64,000 bases of DNA, taken from positions 1 through 64,000 of the forward strand of contig JAFXGP010000132.1 of assembly GCA_017521195.1 (NCBI GenBank). Reading direction: 5' to 3'. A program made the translations under genes and the position numbers. Each line of letters starts with the position of its first letter. The stretch's first letter is position 1. Of this stretch, positions 26,643-35,041 are shown piece after piece. Source of the stretch: Lachnospiraceae bacterium (GTDB taxonomy: Bacteria > Bacillota > Clostridia > Lachnospirales > Lachnospiraceae). Below the pieces are notes generated by a model, which saw only the letters and a list, made by a program, of their open reading frames with translations, searched no databases and was not told the origin of the DNA.

Positions 26643-28418
26643 ATGAATGGCAATCCATTATTTCCGTTTGAAAGAAATCGCTATTATTCCGGCAAGATGC
26701 TGACCAGTGCAGATTTTGCTGCAGAACAGGAATATGGCAATGATAAAAGAAGATTTTTAAATAATCTTATGTTTGGTTCCGGGATTGTATGCGGATGTAA
26801 TGTATACAGTTTGGACGATTTGTCTGTCTTTATCGAAAGTGGTCTTGCTATAGACCGTGTAGGAAGGGAAATTGTAATTGATACTTCTGTAGTGAAAAAG
26901 TTGTCTGCGATTCCCGGATTTGATGAAATAGACAGTAACCGTCTGACCTTATGTTTAAGATATAAAGAAGAACAGGTACATCCGGTATATTCCGTAAGTC
27001 GTGCCGGTTCTGAATCCGAGTATGAATACAACCGTATTCAGGAAGGATATGAATTGTTTTTAAAAGATACGGAAGAAACTAAGAATTTCTTTGAGATGGA
27101 ATCGGAATTTCTTACCAGAGATGTAATCTATCAGGATGGTGATTATGAAATTCAGTTGATTATGCCGGCTACGGTATGTAGAAACCGATATGTAAAAATA
27201 CAGTTAAAGGTTAAAAAGACATCTTCAGCAGATGTGGCATTTTCTTTTGAAGGAAGATTACAGACACCTTCTTTTGTAAACACAGAGGGAAATCATGATT
27301 TGAGCATAGCATTGCCGAATATGCGTTTAATGGAAGGGGAAACCATATCTCAGGAATATTGGGTATTTGTTCAGGAGACGATGGCAACGGAAACCAGTCT
27401 TATTTTGAAAAAAGGCAGTGTGAAGGTTGGTGACGAAGAACGAGAAATAGACTCTGATTTTTCCATGAAGGTTATGATTTCAGATGTAAATCCAAGAGAA
27501 TTAATCAATCGTGAAATCGGTAAGGTCAGCCTGGAAATGCAAAATATGGGAGTGGCACAGGATTATATCTGTCTTGCGGATATTTCCCTGCTTCGTACCG
27601 AAGGTGCTTACATCATCGAAAATATCGAAGAAAAGAGTGTTAAAAAATACATAGAAGCTCCTGCACAGAGCACTATTCGTAGTGAATATCTTGATTTCTT
27701 CCGTGGTACAGAGAGATTGGGAGTAGCTTTAAAAGAAGATACACCAATGGATGCTGTTGCAAGAAAGAATTCGTTTTCAAATTCCGGAATGCAGATTGCT
27801 ACCGGTACCATTGAAATTCCTATTGGAGGAAGAGCAAAAGCCGGAGAGGTATTCTATTCGGGAGAAGTTATGCATGGCCTTGGAGCTGGTACTGTTTATG
27901 TGGAAATTGGCCAGGAATATATGGATGAAGACCGGGTGAAAGGAGCCAATAGTAAGAGTACTATTTATGGTAACAGCAGATTGTTTGAACAGGCAGGAAA
28001 GAATCTTCCAAAGACAGAACAGGCTGTAAAGGTATTGAATGATAAAGGAAGTTTTGTGGCGGCTATCAGCTTTACGGAAGATACGGATTGTCTGATGCTT
28101 TCCTATCGATGGATAGCTGTGAAGTTTGCCAATAATGATAAGCTGGAAGTGGAAGAAACACTGGAAAAACAGTGGATTGAAGCAGAAACACCAACAGTAG
28201 TTTTAGGATGTAAGGAAAGCTATTATTTTGGTGTGAAATTCCACGAAATGGATAAGTGCAGCATCAGTTATCAGGTAACAGAAGAAGATGGTGGAGAAAT
28301 CACCATGGATGGTGTTTATACAGCACCAAATAAAGAGGGTGTGTTTGAAATTATGATTACTTCTATCGAAAAACCTCAGATTTGTACTTATGCTTACGCA
28401 ATTGTAAAGAAGAAATAG
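26643..28418 (+). CDS. eCIS-associated conserved protein (NRYYSGKMLTSADF family) with C-terminal Ig-like domain
   Basis: This is a 591-residue protein. Its first 60 residues (FERNRYYSGKMLTSADFAAEQ, then RRFLNNLMFGSGIVCG) match a conserved N-terminal motif that recurs in uncharacterised proteins of eCIS loci in Actinobacteria and other phyla. The rest looks beta-rich, and the last 70 residues resemble a bacterial Ig-like repeat (TMDGVYTAPNKEGVF). There is no signal peptide. It could be a peripheral baseplate or particle-decorating protein. It opens the long co-directional run of injection-system genes, with a strong GGAGGTG site before the ATG at 26643. The function is not established. Confidence 0.75.
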   Translation: MNGNPLFPFERNRYYSGKMLTSADFAAEQEYGNDKRRFLNNLMFGSGIVCGCNVYSLDDLSVFIESGLAIDRVGREIVIDTSVVKKLSAIPGFDEIDSNRLTLCLRYKEEQVHPVYSVSRAGSESEYEYNRIQEGYELFLKDTEETKNFFEMESEFLTRDVIYQDGDYEIQLIMPATVCRNRYVKIQLKVKKTSSADVAFSFEGRLQTPSFVNTEGNHDLSIALPNMRLMEGETISQEYWVFVQETMATETSLILKKGSVKVGDEEREIDSDFSMKVMISDVNPRELINREIGKVSLEMQNMGVAQDYICLADISLLRTEGAYIIENIEEKSVKKYIEAPAQSTIRSEYLDFFRGTERLGVALKEDTPMDAVARKNSFSNSGMQIATGTIEIPIGGRAKAGEVFYSGEVMHGLGAGTVYVEIGQEYMDEDRVKGANSKSTIYGNSRLFEQAGKNLPKTEQAVKVLNDKGSFVAAISFTEDTDCLMLSYRWIAVKFANNDKLEVEETLEKQWIEAETPTVVLGCKESYYFGVKFHEMDKCSISYQVTEEDGGEITMDGVYTAPNKEGVFEIMITSIEKPQICTYAYAIVKKK

Positions 28419-28460
28419 AGAATTTTGCTTATAACTATGAAGGGACTGAATAGTTAAGTT

Positions 28461-29306
28461 ATGGTATATCAGATTGGAGATATGACACTGCAGAAAATGC
28501 AGGAAGTCTTTCGTGGAAAAGTAAATGATGTAATTGTCTGTCAGGATATTTCAAGCCATGGGAAGGTTTATTATACGGTTCTTGTTGTACATGATAAGGA
28601 GATTGCCAGAAAGCTTATGAAGTTGTTTCATAACAATGCTTCAACAGGCAGAAACAAATTTGTGACAGATTATACTTGGAAAGAGTCTTATTTAATGGTC
28701 TTTGATTATGTCAGAGAGCGTTCATTGGATCAATTCTTTTCCTCAGAGATTTTAAGTCTTCAAGACTGTGAACAGATGGGACTTAACCTGACAGTGGAGT
28801 GTCTGGCAGGAGAAATTCCCTATCCGTTATTGTACTTGCAGTTAAAACAGGGACAAATACATATTTCCAAAGACAGAAGTATTTATTTGGGCTATTGTGT
28901 GGATCTGGAAGAACTTTCTGAAAAGATAACAGAGAAGGATTGCGCTACCCTTTGTGCCAAAATTGTATTTAAGTATATTGAAGAAATGAAATCCGGTAAG
29001 GCTACCAGTTATAAACTTTTGGAAAAGAAGCTTTGGAAAGGTGGCTACCAGAGATTTACGGATTTTTATAAAGATTTGAAAATGGCATCCCAGCCATTAA
29101 AGAAAGAAGGAATCTTTGCAAGGCTTAAAAAGAGTTACAGGCATAATCAGGAACGTATTTTCCGTGTAGTAATGGTGATTTGTGTTTTGCTGGGAATTTT
29201 GGCTGTAGCAATGATTGTTTCACAATTGATTTTTTCAGATGTTCCGTTTTTGAGGATGTTTATCAATCCGTTTAAACAAATCGGAACGGAATCCTTAATG
29301 CAATAA
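28461..29306 (+). CDS. Kinase-like protein with C-terminal transmembrane anchor
   Basis: This 281-residue protein has a cytoplasmic part (about residues 1-200) with the rough spacing of a truncated Ser/Thr kinase fold: an early VIVCQDIS strand region, a hinge-like SYLMVFDYV and helices after it. No glycine loop, catalytic HRD or DFG motif can be seen. A single strong transmembrane helix (about 238-262) is followed by a short extracytoplasmic tail. If the fold reading is right it is a pseudokinase; if not, it is simply a tail-anchored scaffold. It sits between the eCIS-associated protein and other envelope proteins, suggesting a membrane docking role for the machine. The ribosome site is weak. 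Confidence 0.6.
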   Translation: MVYQIGDMTLQKMQEVFRGKVNDVIVCQDISSHGKVYYTVLVVHDKEIARKLMKLFHNNASTGRNKFVTDYTWKESYLMVFDYVRERSLDQFFSSEILSLQDCEQMGLNLTVECLAGEIPYPLLYLQLKQGQIHISKDRSIYLGYCVDLEELSEKITEKDCATLCAKIVFKYIEEMKSGKATSYKLLEKKLWKGGYQRFTDFYKDLKMASQPLKKEGIFARLKKSYRHNQERIFRVVMVICVLLGILAVAMIVSQLIFSDVPFLRMFINPFKQIGTESLMQ

Positions 29307-29325
29307 ACCTTAGGAGGAGTAGCAG

Positions 29326-31707
29326 ATGAAAAAATGGTTTCGTATGTTTGTCATAATCTGTTTGGTTTTATTATTGGGAACCGGTAGTATTTGGGGGATG
29401 AATATAGCAAACAAAGCAGATGCGGGAGAAACACATGAAGATGGCAGTTTTCTTTCTCAAATAGTGAAATGTAATGGGAAGAATTACGTCATATATAAAA
29501 GTGCTGATTTGGGGAAATATCAGGTAGTAAACGTGGATAAGAGTCTGCATCAGTACGAAGCGGTAGGAACTTCGCACTTAGTAAGACCATATTATGTATA
29601 TGGCTATGTGAATGATGCAAAACAGTGTTGGGGAGTGGAACCGGTCACTTTAGAGAGTGAAGAAATCTGGAGTGAGGCGACTTTAGAAGCAGAAGGAACT
29701 TTCCTGGCATCAGGCAGTACAGAGAACGAAATACTGGTGAGTATCCTGGGAAATGATGGAAGGACCATAAAAGAATACGCCCTTTCTATTAATGATGGAA
29801 ATGGTGAGTGGAGAGAAAATGTAGTATTTTCTCTGGCAGAAGGATATTTTGCCGTTTGTGGAGCTTATGAGGAAGAAACGCTGGTTGTAGCAAGAGACGA
29901 TGGCAAAGTTTTGCAAAGGGATGTTGTAGCAAAAGAACTGGATGTAATACCACAGGAGAGCATTCTGGCAAAGCATTTTGAAAAAGATATTTTAAGTGGT
30001 GCAGAAAGTACCTGGAAAATGCACTGTGTGAAGGAGACTACAGTCAAATGTCTGATTCCGGTACTTCTGATATCAGCATTTCTTGCATTGTTATTTGTAG
30101 GAAGAAAACAGAGTCATATAATATATCATATGATTATTTGTTCTGAAATTATTTGCATGCTTGGTTTCCTTGTAGTTGGGTATATTTTTTCCCAACGCTT
30201 AACCAAACAGGAGGTTATGGAAACCGGAATAGAAACCGGTTATGTATTAGAAAAATTGAAAGCCGGACAGAGAGCAGATGGAACTGTAGAAACATCTGAA
30301 TATTGGAAGATAGTAAAACGATATGAGGATTTATTGGAAGATATTATTATTATAGATCCTGTTATTTATGAAGTTATTCAGGCAAAAACAATGACTCAGG
30401 GAATGAATGTTTCCAACCTGTTGGGAGAGGAAGCAACATCTTTGATTCAGAAAGTTGCAGAAGGCAACAAAACCATCATGAAAAGAATAGGTAAAGGTTC
30501 CGGAAATTATGTAGTAGCATCCAGAGACTTTACGCAGATGGAACCGGATTCTTTGCTTTTGGCAATGATTTCGCAAGAAGAAATGGAGAAACGTATTGAA
30601 AAAGCAGTTTCTGTTATTTGGGAAGTAGTTTTCTTACTGATGGTAGTAATCACTATATTACATATGCTTATCTTTCTGTTTTTTACAGCAAAATGGAAGA
30701 AGTTTTTGGAAGGAATGCAGTATGTAGCAGAGGAAAAGCAGGCTTATGCAGACAGACCTGCTACAGAAGATGGATTACGAAGTGCATGGGCGCCACTTGA
30801 CCGAATTGGTCATAACATGCTGAAGCTCCGTTATGAAAGAGAATTGATGTATAGAAATTATTACCGGTTTGTACCAAAAGGGATGGAGCAACTTCTTGGA
30901 AAGTCTGAAATGGCGGACATTGAAATTGGTGATAATAATAAAATAAACGGATGTATGGTGCATTTCCGGATGGAGAATGTTAAGAATGTGTCTGACAAAG
31001 ATTACATGGACATCATGACAGAAAGTTTGAAAGTGATGCATCAAATCCGGGCCAAGCATGATGGTGTGTTTATTTCTGCAGATGGCGATTTGTTGAATCG
31101 GAAAGTATTTTTTGATACAAATCCAAGAGAAGCACTTAAGTATGCAATAGAGTTGTATCGTGCTCATTCTGTTAAGGAAAAACTGGCCAATGCCAATGTG
31201 ATTATGATGCTTCACCAGGCAGATTATCATTATGGAATTTCCGGTGTGGAAGATATGATGACACCGTATATTTACTGCGGTGAAGAAAAAATTCTGGATG
31301 CCTATAAAGATGCTTTGGCAGATGCCAAGGTAAGAGTAGTAGTAACGGAACAAACATTGGAGGCTGCCGGTGATGGATTTTCTGCAAGATATATCGGATT
31401 TATTTCCGGTGGAGTCATGAACGGAAGTATGAAACTATATGAATGTCTGGATGCCTATACGGAAGAAAAGAGAAAAATCATGATAGACAGTGATGTTTAT
31501 TTCCAAAAAGCATTAAAATTATTCTATTCCAATGATTTTTATCTGGCCAGAAATATATTTAATGAAGTATTAAGAATGAATGAACAGGATGAAATCGCAA
31601 GATGGTATTTATTCCATTGTGAATATCATTTGAACAAACCGGAAGCAGAAGTATCCTATGGTTTGTATGAAAATACCGTATGCGAGAAGAAGAGTTATCA
31701 ATTATAG
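29326..31707 (+). CDS. Membrane protein with degenerate class III cyclase domain and C-terminal TPR-like helices
   Basis: The 793-residue protein has an N-terminal signal/anchor (about residues 6-25) and a beta-rich extracytoplasmic domain to about residue 240. Two adjacent helices (about 245-290), an extracytoplasmic loop and a further helix (about 428-448) follow. The cytoplasmic end (about 535-715) is laid out like an adenylate cyclase catalytic domain, with SADGDLL corresponding to the second metal Asp and YIGFISGG...LYECLDA to the final strands. The first metal-binding Asp position appears replaced, so catalysis is doubtful. The last 70 residues look like a TPR (FYLARNIFNEVLRMN). It probably senses or scaffolds at the membrane. 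An AGGAGG site precedes the ATG. Confidence 0.65.
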   Translation: MKKWFRMFVIICLVLLLGTGSIWGMNIANKADAGETHEDGSFLSQIVKCNGKNYVIYKSADLGKYQVVNVDKSLHQYEAVGTSHLVRPYYVYGYVNDAKQCWGVEPVTLESEEIWSEATLEAEGTFLASGSTENEILVSILGNDGRTIKEYALSINDGNGEWRENVVFSLAEGYFAVCGAYEEETLVVARDDGKVLQRDVVAKELDVIPQESILAKHFEKDILSGAESTWKMHCVKETTVKCLIPVLLISAFLALLFVGRKQSHIIYHMIICSEIICMLGFLVVGYIFSQRLTKQEVMETGIETGYVLEKLKAGQRADGTVETSEYWKIVKRYEDLLEDIIIIDPVIYEVIQAKTMTQGMNVSNLLGEEATSLIQKVAEGNKTIMKRIGKGSGNYVVASRDFTQMEPDSLLLAMISQEEMEKRIEKAVSVIWEVVFLLMVVITILHMLIFLFFTAKWKKFLEGMQYVAEEKQAYADRPATEDGLRSAWAPLDRIGHNMLKLRYERELMYRNYYRFVPKGMEQLLGKSEMADIEIGDNNKINGCMVHFRMENVKNVSDKDYMDIMTESLKVMHQIRAKHDGVFISADGDLLNRKVFFDTNPREALKYAIELYRAHSVKEKLANANVIMMLHQADYHYGISGVEDMMTPYIYCGEEKILDAYKDALADAKVRVVVTEQTLEAAGDGFSARYIGFISGGVMNGSMKLYECLDAYTEEKRKIMIDSDVYFQKALKLFYSNDFYLARNIFNEVLRMNEQDEIARWYLFHCEYHLNKPEAEVSYGLYENTVCEKKSYQL

Positions 31708-31730
31708 ATTTCGGGAAAGGAGGTTAGTAA

Positions 31731-32951
31731 GTGAATAGTTTATTTCATGGATTTTTAAATGCGATTAAAGCAAAATTTGTTCCTTTGTGGACGAAAATCA
31801 GACTGCTTACTAATCCTACTTATCTCAAAACAGAAGTTTTACGACGTCTGATTATTTATTTTCGTAAATTGACGGATGTACGCCCCAAAGATAAGAATGA
31901 TTATTATGGAGTATTTGGTTGGCTGATAAGTAAAAGGCTTGCATTTTTCATGGTTGCCTTTATAGGTCTGGCATCCGCTTATTATCTTACGGTAGTGCAG
32001 CCATTATCTGTATTTACATCCGGAGAAAACGGAATTAAGACATATGAATATAATTCCATTCCTCTTAGGTTTACGGAAGGAAGAGTTAGGATTTTAGGGA
32101 AATCTAAGTATTTAGCTTATGAGGGAGACGTGAAGAAGGGCGTGGCTCATGGCAATGGCGTACTTTATAGAATAGATGGAACTAAGGTTTATGAAGGGCA
32201 GTTTGAGAACAGCCGGTTTCAGGGCACCGGTACTTCCTATTATCCAACCGAACAAATGCAGTATACCGGTGCATTTCATGACAATTTGTACAGTGGCAGT
32301 GGAAAACTTTATCGCCTTAATGGTGCATTGGAATATACGGGCTCATTTCTGAATGGAATGAAGGAAGGAGAAGGCTCTCTTTACGACAGTGGAAATAACA
32401 AAATTTATACAGGCAATTTTTCAAAGGATCAATTGTTGTATAGTGATTTTGTTGGGAAAAGTACAGCAGAAGCAGGCAATATGTATGTAGGCAATAAAAC
32501 CGTATACACTAATGAAGAGTATTTTGTGGTAGATATGGCAGATATAGATGCTGTTTATTATGGAAGACAGGATGAGGAAAACCTTAACGACGAGGTGATA
32601 GTTGAAGGTGTATATATTCTGAAAGATGCTTTTGAGTATTCCGGGAAAACGCTGAAAACAATCACAGAAGTGAACCGGATTATGGGAAATCCCGTATATG
32701 AAGGAAATGCTTATGTTATTTTACCGGAAGCGGTAGCCATTCATGTTTTGAACCTTTCAGGAAGTGAATTTTACGGAGAGGTGATTAAAGATTCACAAGA
32801 GATTTTGTCGGATGCAGTGATAGTGAATGGATACGATGATGATTACAGTGTATATATTTACACTTACATACAGGACGGTTTGCGATATACCTTTTTTGGA
32901 AAAGATAAAAATGGAAAGTTTGCCATGTATCTGATTGAAAAGGAAGAATAA
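31731..32951 (+). CDS. MORN-repeat membrane protein
   Basis: This 406-residue protein has a basic cytoplasmic N-terminus (about 70 residues), one transmembrane helix (about 70-88) and an extracytoplasmic region. About residues 120-240 carry four to five MORN-type repeats (for example YEGQFENSRFQGTGTSYY, YTGAFHDNLYSGSGKLYR and YTGSFLNGMKEGEGSLYD). The C-terminal 150 residues are unrecognised. MORN repeats form beta-hairpin arrays used for lipid or protein binding. It starts at GTG 31731, which is backed by AGGAGG. Being within the envelope block, it may help link the particle to membrane or wall; this is inference. Confidence 0.75.
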   Translation: MNSLFHGFLNAIKAKFVPLWTKIRLLTNPTYLKTEVLRRLIIYFRKLTDVRPKDKNDYYGVFGWLISKRLAFFMVAFIGLASAYYLTVVQPLSVFTSGENGIKTYEYNSIPLRFTEGRVRILGKSKYLAYEGDVKKGVAHGNGVLYRIDGTKVYEGQFENSRFQGTGTSYYPTEQMQYTGAFHDNLYSGSGKLYRLNGALEYTGSFLNGMKEGEGSLYDSGNNKIYTGNFSKDQLLYSDFVGKSTAEAGNMYVGNKTVYTNEEYFVVDMADIDAVYYGRQDEENLNDEVIVEGVYILKDAFEYSGKTLKTITEVNRIMGNPVYEGNAYVILPEAVAIHVLNLSGSEFYGEVIKDSQEILSDAVIVNGYDDDYSVYIYTYIQDGLRYTFFGKDKNGKFAMYLIEKEE

Positions 32952-32971
32952 TATAGGAGGAGCAGGGACAG

Positions 32972-35020
32972 ATGAAAAGCATTTTTAGGAAAAAAGCCGT
33001 AACTTTAGTACTTTTGGCAGCTTTGCTTTTAGGAATGTTTCAGCCAATGCAATCTGTTCAGGCAGCTCCAAACAGAATTTCGCTATCGCAATCGAAAAAA
33101 TTAGCATTGGCAAACAGCGATTCTTATCGGGGAATTAAAAGTAAGATTAGTCTGAAAGAGGTTTCTTATAAACAGGCAGTAAAATCCATTAAGTTAAAAA
33201 TTAAGAATAAAACCACCTTTCGTTGGTCACCATTGCTTTCTTTTAAATTCCCGGAAAAATTAAATTTTGAAGATGAAAGTAATATGGTATATAAGCCTGC
33301 ACAACTTCAGACGGAAATTAAGCAATTAAAACATGATTTACAAGATGAAGTATATGCAGTGTATGAAAAGACAGAACAGACTTTTTTAAAAACATATACC
33401 TATCAGGAAAAAATTGCTTTTGAAGAAGAGCAGGTAGAAGAATTAAAAAAGACTCTGGAGAAAAACAAAGGACGTTTGGTGTTAGGTCTTGCAACCAAGA
33501 CAGACGTAGAAAATATAGAAAAGAGTTTGCAGAAGACAGAAGAAAAGCTGGTTCAGGATAAAAAGAATTTTGAGATACAGAAAGAGAAACTTAGTGAAAT
33601 AATTAATCTGGATGTCAGTACAGGATATGTATTCGCGAATCCTTATGTCAATGTTGAGATTCCAAGAACAGTATTGGAAGATTTGATTCAATATACGTTG
33701 GAAAGAGATCAGGCTTATTACGAAGCTAAAATGGCAACCCAGTTGTCATTGATGCAATTAACAGAAAATTATTCTTTGTTAGAACAGCAATATGGTTCTA
33801 AGATGGGAATTATCAGTCCTTATGTACAGCAGGTAAAAAATGGTCAAAAGATAGACAGCAATGCATTCAAGTTAAGTTATGACCAGTTTTTGAAGAAAAT
33901 TGATCAACCATGGGAAGGAAGTTGGAAAATACTTTTTATCCGAATTCCGAAAGAGTGGATCAAAGGACAGATTGATGGTGTCCGCTACATAGAAGATGAA
34001 CCTTATGCATTATATGAGAATGCGCTGGAATATCAGGATGCTTTGACAGAAGAGAAATCCATAAAGAAAGATTTGGAAAGTCAGGTCAGAGATACCTTTG
34101 AATCGGTAGTGACGGCCGGAAACAGTTATAGGAAATTGGAAGAACAATGTGAAGAAAGTAAGAAGAATCTTCAAAAAGAGCAACTTCTGAATTCTATGGG
34201 GGAATTGTCCTTTGAAGAGTATACGGATTCGCAAAATCAGTACGAAAGCCAGCAGATAGAAAAATTAGAGGCGTTGGAATTATACAGTTCTTTAGTATTT
34301 AGTTTTGACCGTCTTACTTGCGGCGCCGTATCGGAATATATGAAAACATCCGGAATTTCTCTGGAAGGTGCCGGTGGAGGAAACAGTTATCTTGTAGAAG
34401 AGGAAGAAGTAGAAGGTGCGAAATATTATATCCAATCTATCATTGAAGATAATATGTTTGAATTTGGAATCTACATTCCGGATGATTTTGATTTAGATAT
34501 TTCTCATTATGAATTGTGGGTAGATGATTATATTGTAGGCGGCAGGAATAAGCTTGATAAGACCTTCCGTCATCTGACATTAACATTGACCGGTGAGGAA
34601 AGAGTGTTTGTCAGATTATATGATGGTGAAGAGTTTGTGGATGATTGTGAAATTGATCCATCTGCTTATCAGGGGCCACTTACCATTAAGGATTATGTAA
34701 TTACAAAATCTGAGGAAGGTAAGAAAAGAGTTATCGGTGGATTTGAAATCATTAACAGAAATGAAATGGGGTTGGTTGAAATCCAACTAAACTTTGATGG
34801 AGTAGAAGAAATTCAATATTATTCCATTCAAAATGAAGCCGGAAGCAGCCTGATTTCGGAAGAAAGAAAAGTTCCGGTTAAAGATAGTTTTACTTATCTT
34901 GAATTTTTACAGAATGAATTGGAAAATGTGAAAATTTTATGTTTTGGTGCAGGTGAAAATATAAAATATACAGCTTACTTTGACACTTTGAAATATGAAA
35001 TATATGTAATAGAAGAATAG
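32972..35020 (+). CDS. Secreted TolC-like (outer-membrane-efflux fold) protein in a monoderm
   Basis: The 682-residue protein has a signal peptide cleaved after about VQA (residue 31), then the pattern typical of TolC/OEP proteins. SQSKKLALANSDSY is followed by long amphipathic helices with the ENNKGRL-like GLATKTDVENIEKSLQ motif (about 170-186), and a second helical half (about 345-430) carries a similar GELSFEEYTDSQNQ turn. The last 230 residues are beta-rich and unlike TolC. Firmicutes have no outer membrane, so a trans-wall tube or a helical scaffold is more likely than an outer-membrane channel. It follows the MORN gene by 20 bases with an AGGAGGAG site. Confidence 0.65.
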   Translation: MKSIFRKKAVTLVLLAALLLGMFQPMQSVQAAPNRISLSQSKKLALANSDSYRGIKSKISLKEVSYKQAVKSIKLKIKNKTTFRWSPLLSFKFPEKLNFEDESNMVYKPAQLQTEIKQLKHDLQDEVYAVYEKTEQTFLKTYTYQEKIAFEEEQVEELKKTLEKNKGRLVLGLATKTDVENIEKSLQKTEEKLVQDKKNFEIQKEKLSEIINLDVSTGYVFANPYVNVEIPRTVLEDLIQYTLERDQAYYEAKMATQLSLMQLTENYSLLEQQYGSKMGIISPYVQQVKNGQKIDSNAFKLSYDQFLKKIDQPWEGSWKILFIRIPKEWIKGQIDGVRYIEDEPYALYENALEYQDALTEEKSIKKDLESQVRDTFESVVTAGNSYRKLEEQCEESKKNLQKEQLLNSMGELSFEEYTDSQNQYESQQIEKLEALELYSSLVFSFDRLTCGAVSEYMKTSGISLEGAGGGNSYLVEEEEVEGAKYYIQSIIEDNMFEFGIYIPDDFDLDISHYELWVDDYIVGGRNKLDKTFRHLTLTLTGEERVFVRLYDGEEFVDDCEIDPSAYQGPLTIKDYVITKSEEGKKRVIGGFEIINRNEMGLVEIQLNFDGVEEIQYYSIQNEAGSSLISEERKVPVKDSFTYLEFLQNELENVKILCFGAGENIKYTAYFDTLKYEIYVIEE

Positions 35021-35041
35021 GGGAAGGAGGATGAGCAGATT

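Noticed and set aside
28461..29306. Calling this an active Ser/Thr protein kinase
   Set aside because: No glycine-rich loop, catalytic loop or DFG motif can be identified.
30775..31353. A 192-codon minus-strand open frame inside the cyclase-like gene
   Set aside because: Antisense shadow: rich in His, Ile and Cys as expected from reverse-reading biased codons, with no start signal.
29326..31707. Calling this an active adenylate cyclase
   Set aside because: The first metal-binding aspartate position appears substituted, so activity cannot be supported.
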